Part shown: positions 15,582 to 23,319 of the stretch, piece after piece
Numbering within the stretch: position 1 is the stretch's first letter
How the letters are laid out: each line of letters starts with the position of its first letter
Assembly: GCF_002217205.1 (NCBI RefSeq)
Contig: NZ_MUGT01000077.1
Coordinates: 1 to 37,085 of the forward strand
Source: Flavobacterium branchiophilum NBRC 15030 = ATCC 35035
Lineage (GTDB): Bacteria; Bacteroidota; Bacteroidia; Flavobacteriales; Flavobacteriaceae
DNA length: 37,085 nt
Direction of reading: 5' to 3'
The notes under the pieces: generated by a model
Databases searched by the model: none
Seen by the model: the letters and a program-made list of their open reading frames with translations, nothing else
What the model was told of the DNA's origin: nothing
Program-made: the position numbers and the translations under genes

Positions 15582-15941
15582 TTATTTTTTATTTAGCTTT
15601 GATGTTTTTATAATTGAAATAAGTAGCTTTTTCAATTCTATTAAATCATTATATATAGAATGAAATTCTTCTTGTTTGAAATACCCCGTTTCATTTAATA
15701 ATTCTAACCAATATTCACTTTCATTTGCTTCTTTTAAAGAAATAGATAATTTATGAATAAAATCAGCCGTGCTTTCCGCTTGCTCCGCTTCTCGAACATT
15801 TGCACCAATAGAAGTGCCACTTCTCACTAATTGCTTACTCAATATAAATTCTTTCTTTTCTTGGTTTAGATGTTGATATAATTTTACAATTCTAATAGCA
15901 AACAGAAATGTTTTCGTTTTTATAATATTTTCTTGTTTCAT
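15582..15941 (-). CDS. Four-helix-bundle protein (S23/IVP-like)
   Basis: A 119-aa member of the four-helix-bundle family first known as an intervening-sequence protein of 23S rRNA genes. Family marks are S-K-Q-L-V-R-S-G-T-S-I-G-A-N-V-R-E-A (about residues 37-54), then F-I-H-K-L-S-I-S-L-K-E-A-N-E-S-E-Y-W-L-E-L-L. The frame also runs back to a TTG at 15950, but ATG at 15941 (M-K-Q-E-N-I-I-K) is the likelier start, 5 bases after the stop of the half-HsdS gene. Such genes often sit inside or next to R-M operons. The molecular role is unknown; members form pentamers and are thought to bind nucleic acid. Confidence 0.85.
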   Translation of the reverse strand: MKQENIIKTKTFLFAIRIVKLYQHLNQEKKEFILSKQLVRSGTSIGANVREAEQAESTADFIHKLSISLKEANESEYWLELLNETGYFKQEEFHSIYNDLIELKKLLISIIKTSKLNKK

Positions 15942-15946
15942 AATTT

Positions 15947-16510
15947 TCAATTTTCAATTACCAATTTAGCTATTGTTGATTGAAATAATTTTTGTTTTTC
16001 TTTGATTATATCATTTGTAATTTGAATATCCTTGAGATAAAGTTCTTGTAATTGAACAACTTTTAATTGTTCTGCTATTGGAATTAGATTGAAACTAAAA
16101 TCAGCCAATTCACTTTTACGAATAGACGGAATAGAACTGCCTGAAGCTGATTGTTGGAAATACAATACGTTTTTAGGAAGATTTAAAACCGAAACCAAAT
16201 AGGCAGGAATAATTTTAGTTGTATCTACTCTAATTATAAAAAATATTGAAGATGCAACTGCATTTCCAAATTCTTGTTTGTATAGTGTTGCAAAAAAGCG
16301 AAATCCTTTTGCTACGAAAAGAATATCATCATTTTGAAGAAAGTTGGCAGCAACTTTAGCATCTTCTTCTAAAAAATTATCATCTTCATTGATATATTGA
16401 CCAAATTCATTAAAATGTTTAGCTTGTAAATAAGGAATTGTGCCTTTTTTACTAGTCTGTCCATAGTAACCAAACTGAATAGTTGCAATATCTTTTAATT
16501 TAACTTCCAT
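15947..16510 (-). CDS. Half-size HsdS-like protein (single recognition domain)
   Basis: A 187-aa protein with the layout of one half of a type I specificity subunit: a recognition domain from M-E-V-K-L-K-D-I-A-T-I-Q-F-G to S-G-S-S-I-P-S-I-R-K-S-E-L (about 130), the F-N-L-I-P-I-A-E-Q-L-K-V-V signature, and one helical conserved region at the end. Single-domain S proteins can dimerise to give a symmetric specificity, or may act as regulators. It is the first gene of the island operon, right behind a good promoter, and is followed by the four-helix-bundle gene and hsdM. It could also be a cut-down remnant of an older hsdS, but the frame is clean. Starts at ATG. Confidence 0.75.
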   Translation of the reverse strand: MEVKLKDIATIQFGYYGQTSKKGTIPYLQAKHFNEFGQYINEDDNFLEEDAKVAANFLQNDDILFVAKGFRFFATLYKQEFGNAVASSIFFIIRVDTTKIIPAYLVSVLNLPKNVLYFQQSASGSSIPSIRKSELADFSFNLIPIAEQLKVVQLQELYLKDIQITNDIIKEKQKLFQSTIAKLVIEN

Positions 16511-16543
16511 TTCACTTTTTTGTAATGTTATTCATTTTCGATG

Positions 16544-16574
16544 CAAATATATAAAAAATAATGAAATATACAGA
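16544..16574 (-). promoter_or_regulatory. Promoter of the R-M island operon
   Basis: On the minus strand, TCTG (16574-16571) and TATATTTG (16551-16544) are 19 bases apart, close to the Bacteroidetes TTTG-N19-TAnnTTTG promoter. The -7 box is perfect and the -33 box has one mismatch. It would start transcription about 30 bases before the half-HsdS ATG. Confidence 0.6.
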
Positions 16575-16740
16575 TTTATTTTATTGTATTAATATTCAAA
16601 TTTAAAAAAATTAATTTTTATTTATTTGTTGTATTTTATTTTTCTTCTACGCAAAATAGTTACGTACTAACGATTGCATCTTTGCATTGTTGAAATGAAA
16701 ACGTTCTTTGAAAAACAATTAATTAAATAAAAATATCAAA

Positions 16741-16890
16741 CAAGTCCAGTTGGGTGTTTCAGAAAGGCACTATTGTGAGAACTGATGCAGTTTTGTATCT
16801 CGGTTTCTTATGCAACTTGATTTGATGGTTTCGAGGTTTTCCAAAAAATCTCACCACGCTATGTGTCATGGGTTCGAGTCCCATTTTATC
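16741..16890 (+). ncRNA. tRNA-like module 1 with canonical T-arm
   Basis: The clearest part is a perfect T-arm: ATGGG (16868-16872), loop TTCGAGT, CCCAT (16880-16884). Just before it is a 3-bp mini-stem, CAC (16855-16857) / GTG (16863-16865). Further up, CTTG (16816-16819) pairs with CGAG (16832-16835) around a 12-base loop holding GG, like a D-arm. Two more hairpins precede it, AACTG-ATG-CAGTT and GTGTTT...AGGCAC. I could not find a convincing acceptor stem, and there is no encoded CCA. A normal tRNA is excluded, since there is no anticodon arm. Bases 16575-16740 before it show nothing I recognise. Confidence 0.5.
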
Positions 16891-16956
16891 TTACGGGATA
16901 AATAATTCAGTCAGGTTAGAATAATAGCTTATTTAGGGTTCGAATCCCCGCCGTAA
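16891..16956 (+). ncRNA. tRNA-like module 2 lacking an anticodon arm
   Basis: A compact tRNA mimic. Acceptor-like stem TTACGG (16891-16896) / CCGTAA (16951-16956). D-arm ATTC (16905-16908), loop AGTCAGGTTA, GAAT (16919-16922); the loop has the exact tRNA D-loop pattern with GG. In place of the anticodon arm there is only AATA-GCT-TATT (16923-16933). The T-arm follows, with loop TTCGAAT (16939-16945) closed by GGG/CCC. No CCA end. This shape (D-arm, T-arm and acceptor kept, anticodon arm lost) is like the tRNA-like part of bacterial Y RNAs (YrlA). A functional link to Ro60 is not shown in this window. Confidence 0.65.
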
Positions 16957-16958
16957 CT

Positions 16959-17043
16959 GGTGATTGCTCGATTGGCCGAGTAACAGATCTTTCTCTGTAG
17001 CGTTTTTAGTCGCTTAATAAACTAAAAATCAATAAAAATCACT
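16959..17043 (+). ncRNA. Cloverleaf-like module 3
   Basis: GGTGATT (16959-16965) can close with AATCACT (17037-17043), one pair being G-U. Inside are three hairpins in order: CTCG-ATTGGC-CGAG (16967-16980), which looks like the D-arm of a class II tRNA; ACAGA-TCTTTC-TCTGT (16983-16998); and AGCG-TTTTTAGT-CGCT (16999-17014). About 22 A/T-rich bases follow before the closing strand. There is no T-loop sequence. The fold is by eye only. Confidence 0.45.
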
Positions 17044-17045
17044 TG

Positions 17046-17119
17046 AACGAAAGTCGGTTTTTGACCTGCAAAATGTGGGTTTAAAAACACAGGTGATAAA
17101 GCCTGAAGACAGCTTCGTT
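17046..17119 (+). ncRNA. Stem-loop module 4 at the end of the RNA chain
   Basis: AACGAA (17046-17051) pairs with TTCGTT (17114-17119). Within it ACCTG (17064-17068) pairs with CAGGT (17090-17094), and AAGC/GCTT can form a short hairpin near 17099-17115. It follows module 3 by two bases and ends four bases before the ATG at 17124. This may be the last structured unit of one long RNA that continues into the slipin mRNA. Confidence 0.35.
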
Positions 17120-17300
17120 TTCCATGCCGTTGGGATTTATTTTTATTGGAAAAGACCCGGTTTATTTTGGGTTTGATTCGATAAAGAAACCTTTCAATGC
17201 CGTTGCTAACGCACTGATTTCCGCTTTGGAGCTTGGATTTTCGTTAAGTGTTTTTAAAAAAAAATCTAAAAAATTAAAAGAATTTAAAAAAATTAAAAAG

Positions 17301-18398
17301 ATGATAAAAAGAGTAAAAATTGAGGCGTACCAAGTGGGTTTGGTAATGAAAAATGGAGCATTGGACGAAGTTTTAAATCAAGGAAATCATTGGTTGTGGG
17401 GCACTAATGAGGTAAAATTGTATGACATGAAACAATCGTTTGTGTCGCCAATTGAATTGACTATTGCATTGAAAAACAGCACATTGGCAGCCATGCTTGA
17501 AGTGGTTGAAGTGAAGGAACACGAGATTGTTTTGTTTTTTGCAAACGGTTTGTTTCGGGAAGTGTTGGGCACGGGGCGTTATGCTTTTTGGAAAGGATAT
17601 CAGGAAAATAGTTTTACCAAAGTAGATTTATCTAAAGTGGAGATTTCGGAACCAATTTCAAAGACGATTTTGGAAAACATGAAAGTGAAAAGTTATGTTA
17701 GAAAATTTCAAATCATGAGTTTTGAGCAAGGTTTGTTGTTTGTGAATGATGTTTTTCAGCAAAAATTGGAATCGGGTGTGTATTATTTTTGGAACAATGC
17801 CATTCCGGTTGAGGTGAAAAAAGTGGATGTTAGGCAGCAGCAAATCGAAATTTTAGGTCAAGAATTGCTTACCAAAGACAAAGCCACCTTACGAATGAAC
17901 TTTTTTGCTCGCTACCAAGTGACGGACATTATGAAGGCGATTGTGGAGAACAAAGACTTTGAAAAACAGTTGTATGTGATGTTGCAATTGGCACTTCGGG
18001 CGTTTGTTGGCACTTACACTTTGGACGAATTATTGAGCAAAAAAGATGATATTGCCAACATTGTTTTGGAGGAAGTTGCCGCCAAAATGGAAAGTTTGGG
18101 ATTGGTGGTTTCGGATGCTGGAATTCGAGATGTGATTTTGCCTGGCGAGATGAAAGACATTATGAATCAGGTGCTTATGGCTGAAAAAAAGGCACAAGCC
18201 AACAGCATCATGCGAAGAGAAGAAACCGCTGCCATGCGAAACATGTTGAATACCGCCAAATTGATGGAAGAAAATGAGATGTTGTGGAAGTTGAAAGAAA
18301 TGGAATATGTGGAGAAAATTTCGGATAAAATAGGCGAGATTACGGTTTCGGGAAGTGGCAATCTTATTGGGCAATTGAAGGAGATTTTTGTGAAGTGA
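17301..18398 (+). CDS. Slipin (band-7/SPFH domain protein)
   Basis: A 365-aa SPFH-family protein starting M-I-K-R-V-K-I-E-A-Y-Q-V-G-L-V, the usual slipin opening. The frame is open back to an ATG at 17124, but that adds 59 residues rich in lysine that do not look like slipin, and the start at 17301 gives the normal length. The SPFH core includes A-R-Y-Q-V-T-D-I and Y-T-L-D-E-L-L-S-K-K-D-D-I, followed by the G-I-R-D-V-I-L-P-G-E-M segment and a coiled-coil A-E-K-K-A-Q-A-N-S-I-M-R-R-E-E-T-A-A. Such proteins form membrane-linked oligomers. Slipins occur beside RtcB and Ro60 genes in bacterial RNA-repair loci; the tRNA-like folds just upstream make that reading attractive but it is inference. Confidence 0.85.
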   Translation: MIKRVKIEAYQVGLVMKNGALDEVLNQGNHWLWGTNEVKLYDMKQSFVSPIELTIALKNSTLAAMLEVVEVKEHEIVLFFANGLFREVLGTGRYAFWKGYQENSFTKVDLSKVEISEPISKTILENMKVKSYVRKFQIMSFEQGLLFVNDVFQQKLESGVYYFWNNAIPVEVKKVDVRQQQIEILGQELLTKDKATLRMNFFARYQVTDIMKAIVENKDFEKQLYVMLQLALRAFVGTYTLDELLSKKDDIANIVLEEVAAKMESLGLVVSDAGIRDVILPGEMKDIMNQVLMAEKKAQANSIMRREETAAMRNMLNTAKLMEENEMLWKLKEMEYVEKISDKIGEITVSGSGNLIGQLKEIFVK

Positions 18399-18430
18399 GA
18401 TTTAAAAATTTAAAAATTTATAGAGTGAAT

Positions 18431-18469
18431 AAAATAGTTTTGTAGTTTAGCTATGAAACTATTTTTTTT
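18431..18469 (+). terminator. Terminator after the slipin gene
   Basis: AAAATAGTTT (18431-18440) pairs with AAACTATTTT (18456-18465) over a 15-base loop that can itself close by TAG/CTA, and the 3' arm runs into a stretch of T. It separates the slipin gene from the hexuronate operon. The rest of 18399-18742 holds only this and the next promoter and operator. Confidence 0.75.
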
Positions 18470-18643
18470 GTTTTTCAAATGTGATTTATTTAGAACACCA
18501 AAAAGCTACTCCATTTGGTTTATAACTGTTAAATTATCAATATTTTATTTTTACTTTTTTTATTAGCACTTGTTTTTAGATGTTAATTAATTTAGAAAAT
18601 TGTTGGTAAATCACAAGTTAAATTGAAGTTATTTTAAATATTC

Positions 18644-18674
18644 TTTGTTTTTTAAAATATTAAATATATATTTG
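18644..18674 (+). promoter_or_regulatory. Promoter of the hexuronate operon
   Basis: TTTG (18644-18647) and TATATTTG (18667-18674) are separated by exactly 19 bases, a perfect match to the Bacteroidetes TTTG-N19-TAnnTTTG promoter. The -7 box overlaps the left end of the operator, so a bound repressor would block it. Transcription should begin near 18680, about 60 bases before the MFS ATG. Confidence 0.85.
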
Positions 18675-18688
18675 CGCAATCGATTGCA
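18671..18688. promoter_or_regulatory. LacI-family operator (hexuronate operon)
   Basis: TTTGCGCAATCGATTGCA, centred on the perfect palindrome GCAATCGATTGC (18676-18687). The same 18 bases occur before the GH28 gene at 29646-29663. The central C-G step in an inverted repeat is typical of LacI-family sites, and a LacI-family gene lies between the two operons. Confidence 0.85.
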
Positions 18689-18742
18689 CTTTATTGTGTT
18701 GATAACAAATTAAATCGTATTTACTAAATCAACCTATTCAAA

Positions 18743-20188
18743 ATGAAAGAAGAAAAAAACATAAAAGGAAATTTCCGCTGGACCATTTGCAGTTTACTTT
18801 TCTTTGCCACAACAATCAATTATTTAGACAGGCAAGTGCTTTCCTTAACTTGGAGTGATTTTATTGCACCAGAATTTCATTGGACGAATAATGATTATGG
18901 TAACATAACGGCTTTGTTTTCTATTTTTTATGCGGTATCTTTATTGTTTGCAGGTCGTTTTGTGGATATTTTGGATACCAAAAAAGGATTTCTTTGGGCT
19001 ATTGGAGTTTGGTCTGTTGGGGCTTGTTTGCATACTTTTGCAGGAATTGCCACTTCAGGAATTTTAACCGGAAATTGGTTCGTAGGTTTTGAAGCAGCTA
19101 AGGACATAATTGAAGACGTGAATGACACCGGAATGGTAATTTCGACCAGTGTAACTTTGTTTATCTTTGCCCGTTTTGTTTTAGCAGTGGGCGAAGCGGG
19201 CAATTTTCCAGCAGCAATCAAAACTACTGCAGAATATTTCCCTAAGAAAGATCGGGCTTTTGCTACCAGTATTTTTAATTCGGGAGCCACTATTGGCGCT
19301 TTGGCAGCACCAATTACAATTCCATTTATTGCAAAAGCTTTTGGATGGGAAATGGCTTTTATTATCATAGGAGCTTTAGGTTTTGTATGGATGGGATTCT
19401 GGATTTTTTTATATGACAAACCCGAAAAACATCCCAAAGTTAATCCTGAAGAATTAGAATACATTCAACAAGATGCAATTGCCGACAGCAAATTAGTAGG
19501 CTATGTTGCTGAAACGGCTACTAAAGTAAGTTTAAAAGACTGTTTTCGATACAAACAAACCTGGGCTTTTGCCTTTGGAAAATTCATGACAGACGGAGTT
19601 TGGTGGTTTTTTTTATTTTGGACACCAGCTTATTTGAGTTCGGTATATGACATGGATGCAACAGAAGCAGCCTTGCCATTATTTGTATTGTATATGATTA
19701 CCTTGCTATCTATTATTGGAGGTTGGTTGCCTACTTATTTTGTAGAAAAGAAAGGAATGAATCCGTATGATGGAAGAATGAAAGCGATGTTGATTTTTGC
19801 CTTTTTTCCTTTGTTGGCCTTGGTAGCCCAGCCTTTAGGACATTACACCTATTGGTTACCAGTAATTATAATTGGGATTGCAGGAGCGGCACATCAATCG
19901 TGGTCGGCTAATATTTTCACTACTGTTGGAGATATGTTTCCTAAAAAAGCCATTGCTACCGTAACAGGAATTGGCGGATTGGCGGGTGGATTAGGTTCTA
20001 CCTTAATCAATAAAGGTTCAGGAGTTTTATTCGATTATACCAAAGAAACGAATATGGCATTTATGGGCTTTGAAGGAATCGAAGCAGGTTACTTCATTAT
20101 CTTTTCAATCTGTGCGGTTTGTTATTTAATTGGCTGGTCAGTAATGAAAACCTTGGTACCAAAATACAGTCCGATTACAGATTTATAA
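18743..20188 (+). CDS. exuT: MFS hexuronate transporter (ExuT-like)
   Basis: A 481-aa inner-membrane proton symporter of the anion:cation symporter branch, expected to bring galacturonate, glucuronate and possibly other uronates into the cell. Typical marks are N-Y-L-D-R-Q-V-L-S in the first membrane helix region (residues 26-34) and G-E-A-G-N-F-P-A-A-I-K around 148-158; about twelve hydrophobic helices can be traced. A short extra loop near residues 108-132 (I-I-E-D-V-N-D-T-G) is longer than in E. coli ExuT. It is the first gene of the operon, behind a perfect promoter with an operator, and is followed by kduI after 41 bases. Galacturonate is the most likely main substrate given the enzymes downstream. 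Confidence 0.88.
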   Translation: MKEEKNIKGNFRWTICSLLFFATTINYLDRQVLSLTWSDFIAPEFHWTNNDYGNITALFSIFYAVSLLFAGRFVDILDTKKGFLWAIGVWSVGACLHTFAGIATSGILTGNWFVGFEAAKDIIEDVNDTGMVISTSVTLFIFARFVLAVGEAGNFPAAIKTTAEYFPKKDRAFATSIFNSGATIGALAAPITIPFIAKAFGWEMAFIIIGALGFVWMGFWIFLYDKPEKHPKVNPEELEYIQQDAIADSKLVGYVAETATKVSLKDCFRYKQTWAFAFGKFMTDGVWWFFLFWTPAYLSSVYDMDATEAALPLFVLYMITLLSIIGGWLPTYFVEKKGMNPYDGRMKAMLIFAFFPLLALVAQPLGHYTYWLPVIIIGIAGAAHQSWSANIFTTVGDMFPKKAIATVTGIGGLAGGLGSTLINKGSGVLFDYTKETNMAFMGFEGIEAGYFIIFSICAVCYLIGWSVMKTLVPKYSPITDL

Positions 20189-20229
20189 TTATTAAATGAA
20201 AATTTTTAGTCCAACTAAATTAAAAGAAA

Positions 20230-21066
20230 ATGACCAATTTTGAATTCAGATACGCATCTCATCCAAAAGATGCGAATACATATAATACAAGCGAATTGAG
20301 AGAACATTTCTTAATTGAAACGCTTTTTGTTGCCAATCAAATCCAACTTGTTTATTCAATGTACGATAGATATATTGTGGGTGGAATAATGCCTGTTGAT
20401 AAAAGTTTAAAATTAGAAACCATTCCATACTTGAAGTCAGAAAATTTCCTTGACCGAAGAGAATTAGGAATTATCAATGTAGGTGGAAGCGGAAAAGTAA
20501 CTGTGGATGGTGTGGATTATTTCTTAGAGAAAAAAGAGGCTTTGTATGTAGGACAAGGATGTAAAGAAGTGCTTTTTTCTGCCACTAATGGAGAACAACC
20601 TTTGTTTTATATTAATTCGGCACCAGCACATCACAAATTTCCAAACAAAAAAGTGACTAAGGAAAATGCCGAGATTGTGCATTTAGGAGAAGAAAAATTT
20701 GCAAACAAAAGAATTATCAATAAGTTGATTGTAAATAGTGTGGTTGAAACTTGTCAATTACAAATGGGTTTGACCGAATTGTTACCAGGAAATATTTGGA
20801 ATACGATGCCATCACACACGCATAACCGACGTATGGAAGCTTATTTCTATTTTGATTTAGAAGAAGGACAAACCATTAGTCATTTTATGGGCGAACCTCA
20901 AAATACACGTCATATTTTCATGCAAAATAACCAAGCGGTATTGTCTCCAGAATGGTCCATACATTCTGGTGCAGGAACATCTAACTATTCTTTTATTTGG
21001 GGAATGGCAGGTGAGAATTTAGATTATGGCGATATGGATATTGTGGCACCTAACGAATTACGATAA
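20230..21066 (+). CDS. kduI: 5-keto-4-deoxyuronate isomerase (KduI)
   Basis: A 278-aa cupin enzyme that turns 4-deoxy-5-ketouronate (from unsaturated galacturonate released by pectate lyases and GH105 enzymes) into 2,5-diketo-3-deoxygluconate. Length equals that of E. coli KduI, and the four zinc ligands fall at the same numbers: H196, H198 and E203 in S-H-T-H-N-R-R-M-E, and H245 in W-S-I-H-S-G. Followed by kduD after 3 bases, so the two steps are made together. Cytoplasmic. No oddity seen. Confidence 0.95.
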   Translation: MTNFEFRYASHPKDANTYNTSELREHFLIETLFVANQIQLVYSMYDRYIVGGIMPVDKSLKLETIPYLKSENFLDRRELGIINVGGSGKVTVDGVDYFLEKKEALYVGQGCKEVLFSATNGEQPLFYINSAPAHHKFPNKKVTKENAEIVHLGEEKFANKRIINKLIVNSVVETCQLQMGLTELLPGNIWNTMPSHTHNRRMEAYFYFDLEEGQTISHFMGEPQNTRHIFMQNNQAVLSPEWSIHSGAGTSNYSFIWGMAGENLDYGDMDIVAPNELR

Positions 21067-21069
21067 GCG

Positions 21070-21855
21070 ATGAAATTATTTGATTTAACAGGCAAAAGAG
21101 CCTTGATTACTGGTGGAACTCATGGTTTGGGTATGGCAATGGCAGAAGGATTGGCGCAAGCCGGTGCTGAATTGGTAATTACTGGAACAACGCCTTCTAA
21201 AATGGAAGACGCTTTACACAATTATAGCAATAAAGGATACAAAGCTTCAGGCTATTTATTTGATGTAACCAATGAAAAAGCGGCTGCTGAGAACATCGAA
21301 TTGATTTCCAAAGAATTAGGAGATATTCATATTTTAGTGAATAACGCCGGAATCATCAAAAGAGAATTGGCTACAACCATGTCGGTTGCTGATTTCAGAC
21401 AAGTAATCGATGTGGATTTAGTGGGTCCTTTTATCATGTCGCAATTGGTTGTTAATCAAATGATCGAAAGACAAGAAGGCAAAATAATCAACATTTGCTC
21501 AATGATGAGTGAATTGGGAAGAAATAGCGTTTCGGCTTATGCCGCTGCTAAAGGCGGTCTAAAAATGTTAACTCGAAATTTAGCTACCGAATGGGCAAAA
21601 CATAACATTCAAGTAAACGGTATTGGCCCAGGGTATTTTGCTACTTCGCAAACCGAACCTATTCGAGTGGATGGGCATCCATTTAACGAATTCATCATCA
21701 ACAGAACACCTGCCGCTCGTTGGGGAAACCCAGAAGATTTAGCTGGTGCAGCGGTATTTTTGGCATCCAAAGCCAGTGATTTTGTAAACGGACAAATTGT
21801 TTATGTAGATGGTGGTATTTTGGCCACCATTGGTAAACCTTCAAACGAAAATTAA
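21070..21855 (+). CDS. kduD: 2-dehydro-3-deoxygluconate 5-dehydrogenase (KduD)
   Basis: A 261-aa short-chain dehydrogenase that reduces 2,5-diketo-3-deoxygluconate to KDG, the step after KduI. The cofactor loop T-G-G-T-H-G-L-G-M-A lies at about residues 14-23, N-N-A-G follows near 90, and the catalytic set is S-M-M-S-E...Y-A-A-A-K near 145-163. Starts at ATG 3 bases after the kduI stop. KDG is the point where this branch meets the UxaA branch. Confidence 0.92.
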   Translation: MKLFDLTGKRALITGGTHGLGMAMAEGLAQAGAELVITGTTPSKMEDALHNYSNKGYKASGYLFDVTNEKAAAENIELISKELGDIHILVNNAGIIKRELATTMSVADFRQVIDVDLVGPFIMSQLVVNQMIERQEGKIINICSMMSELGRNSVSAYAAAKGGLKMLTRNLATEWAKHNIQVNGIGPGYFATSQTEPIRVDGHPFNEFIINRTPAARWGNPEDLAGAAVFLASKASDFVNGQIVYVDGGILATIGKPSNEN

Positions 21856-21872
21856 TTATTTTTAAAAATAGC

Positions 21873-23273
21873 ATGAGCACAACATTCATTCACGACAATT
21901 TTTTATTAGAGAATAAATACGCAGAAGAATTATACCATAATTATTCTAAAAATCAGCCTATCATTGATTACCATAATCATTTGTCGCCGCAGTTTATTGC
22001 TGAGGATAAAATTTTTGACAATGTAACAAAAGTTTGGATCAATGGCGATCATTATAAATGGCGTGCGATGCGTACTTTAGGGGTGAACGAACAATTTATT
22101 ACTGGTAATGGTTCTGATAAAGATAAATTTTTGAATTGGGCTAAAACAGTTCCTTACACCATGCGTAATCCTTTGTATCATTGGACGCATTTAGAATTGG
22201 CTCGTTATTTTGATATCTACGATTTGTTGAATGAAAAATCAGCAGAGAAAATATACGAAGCCGCTTCTGCCAAAATCAATTCGCCACAATACAGCACACA
22301 AAATTTACTTCGCAAAGTGAATGCTGAATTGGTGTGTACTACCGAAGATCCGATTGACAATTTGGAGTACCACCAACAATTAAGTAAAAGTACTTTTGAA
22401 GTAAAAGTAAGTACGGCATTTAGACCAGACAAAGCGATTTTAATTACTGCGGAGGGTTATAATGACTACATCAATACTTTAGGAGAAGTAGCTGGTGTTT
22501 CTATCAATTCGTATGCGGATTTGTGTACCGCACTTCGAAACAGAATTGACTATTTCGACAAAAACGGATGCAAATTATGTGATCATGGTTTGGATCAAGT
22601 CTATTTTGAGAATTATACCGAAAGTGAAGTCAACGCGATTTTCAAAAAGAAAAGGGAAAACGCTGCACTAACTACTGAAGAAGCATTGAAATTCCAAAGT
22701 GCGATTTTATTTTTCTTATTTGAAACCTATCATGAGTTGGGTTGGGTACAACAATTGCATTTGGGAGCTTTACGAAATAACAATGCACGTATGCACCGCA
22801 TATTAGGTCCTGACACAGGTTGGGATTCTATTGGAGATTATCCACAAGCACAAAAACTATCAGGATTTTTAAACGCCTTAGATAGCAAAGATAAATTGGC
22901 TAAAACTATCATTTACAATTTGAATCCAGCCGATAACGAAGTGATGGCAACGATGATTGGAAATTTCAATGACGGTAGCGTGAAAGGGAAAGTGCAATTT
23001 GGTTCTGGATGGTGGTTTTTAGATCAAAAAGACGGAATGACCAAACAATTGAATGCCTTATCAAACATGGGTTTAATTAGCTGTTTCATCGGAATGTTAA
23101 CCGATTCCCGAAGCTTTTTATCCTTCCCAAGACATGAATATTTCAGACGTATTTTGTGTAATCTTTTAGGAGACGAAATCCAAAGAGGGGAATTGCCAAA
23201 TGATATGGAATGGATTGGTAAAATGGTAGCTGATATCAGTTACAATAATGCAAAAGAATACTTCAAATTTTAA
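21873..23273 (+). CDS. uxaC: Uronate isomerase (UxaC)
   Basis: A 466-aa amidohydrolase-fold isomerase converting D-galacturonate to tagaturonate and D-glucuronate to fructuronate. The metal-binding H-N-H motif is in I-I-D-Y-H-N-H-L-S-P near residue 35. Later family blocks include H-E-L-G-W-V-Q-Q-L-H-L-G-A-L-R-N-N-N and G-S-G-W-W-F-L-D-Q. Length is normal (E. coli 470). Starts 17 bases after kduD. It feeds UxaB, encoded four genes later in the same operon. Confidence 0.95.
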   Translation: MSTTFIHDNFLLENKYAEELYHNYSKNQPIIDYHNHLSPQFIAEDKIFDNVTKVWINGDHYKWRAMRTLGVNEQFITGNGSDKDKFLNWAKTVPYTMRNPLYHWTHLELARYFDIYDLLNEKSAEKIYEAASAKINSPQYSTQNLLRKVNAELVCTTEDPIDNLEYHQQLSKSTFEVKVSTAFRPDKAILITAEGYNDYINTLGEVAGVSINSYADLCTALRNRIDYFDKNGCKLCDHGLDQVYFENYTESEVNAIFKKKRENAALTTEEALKFQSAILFFLFETYHELGWVQQLHLGALRNNNARMHRILGPDTGWDSIGDYPQAQKLSGFLNALDSKDKLAKTIIYNLNPADNEVMATMIGNFNDGSVKGKVQFGSGWWFLDQKDGMTKQLNALSNMGLISCFIGMLTDSRSFLSFPRHEYFRRILCNLLGDEIQRGELPNDMEWIGKMVADISYNNAKEYFKF

Positions 23274-23319
23274 TTGGTACATTACTTAAATTTTGAAAAC
23301 TCTTTTTAAACTATAGATT

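Noticed and set aside
642..16510. Insertion sequence, integrase or other recombinase explaining the cargo insertions
   Set aside because: No transposase or integrase gene and no terminal inverted repeats were found; the only traces are the duplicated hsd gene ends.
16860..16956. True tRNA genes suggested by GGTTCGAGTCCC and GGGTTCGAATCCCC
   Set aside because: No anticodon arm can be formed between the D- and T-arms, and there is no CCA end, so these are recorded as tRNA-like RNAs and not tRNAs.
18030..18374. Minus-strand open frame opposite the slipin gene, rich in His and Phe
   Set aside because: The composition is the reverse-strand image of the slipin coiled coil; no independent support.
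18928..19464. Minus-strand open frame of 178 codons opposite the MFS gene
   Set aside because: It is fully antisense to a clear transporter gene and its translation resembles no family; a shadow.
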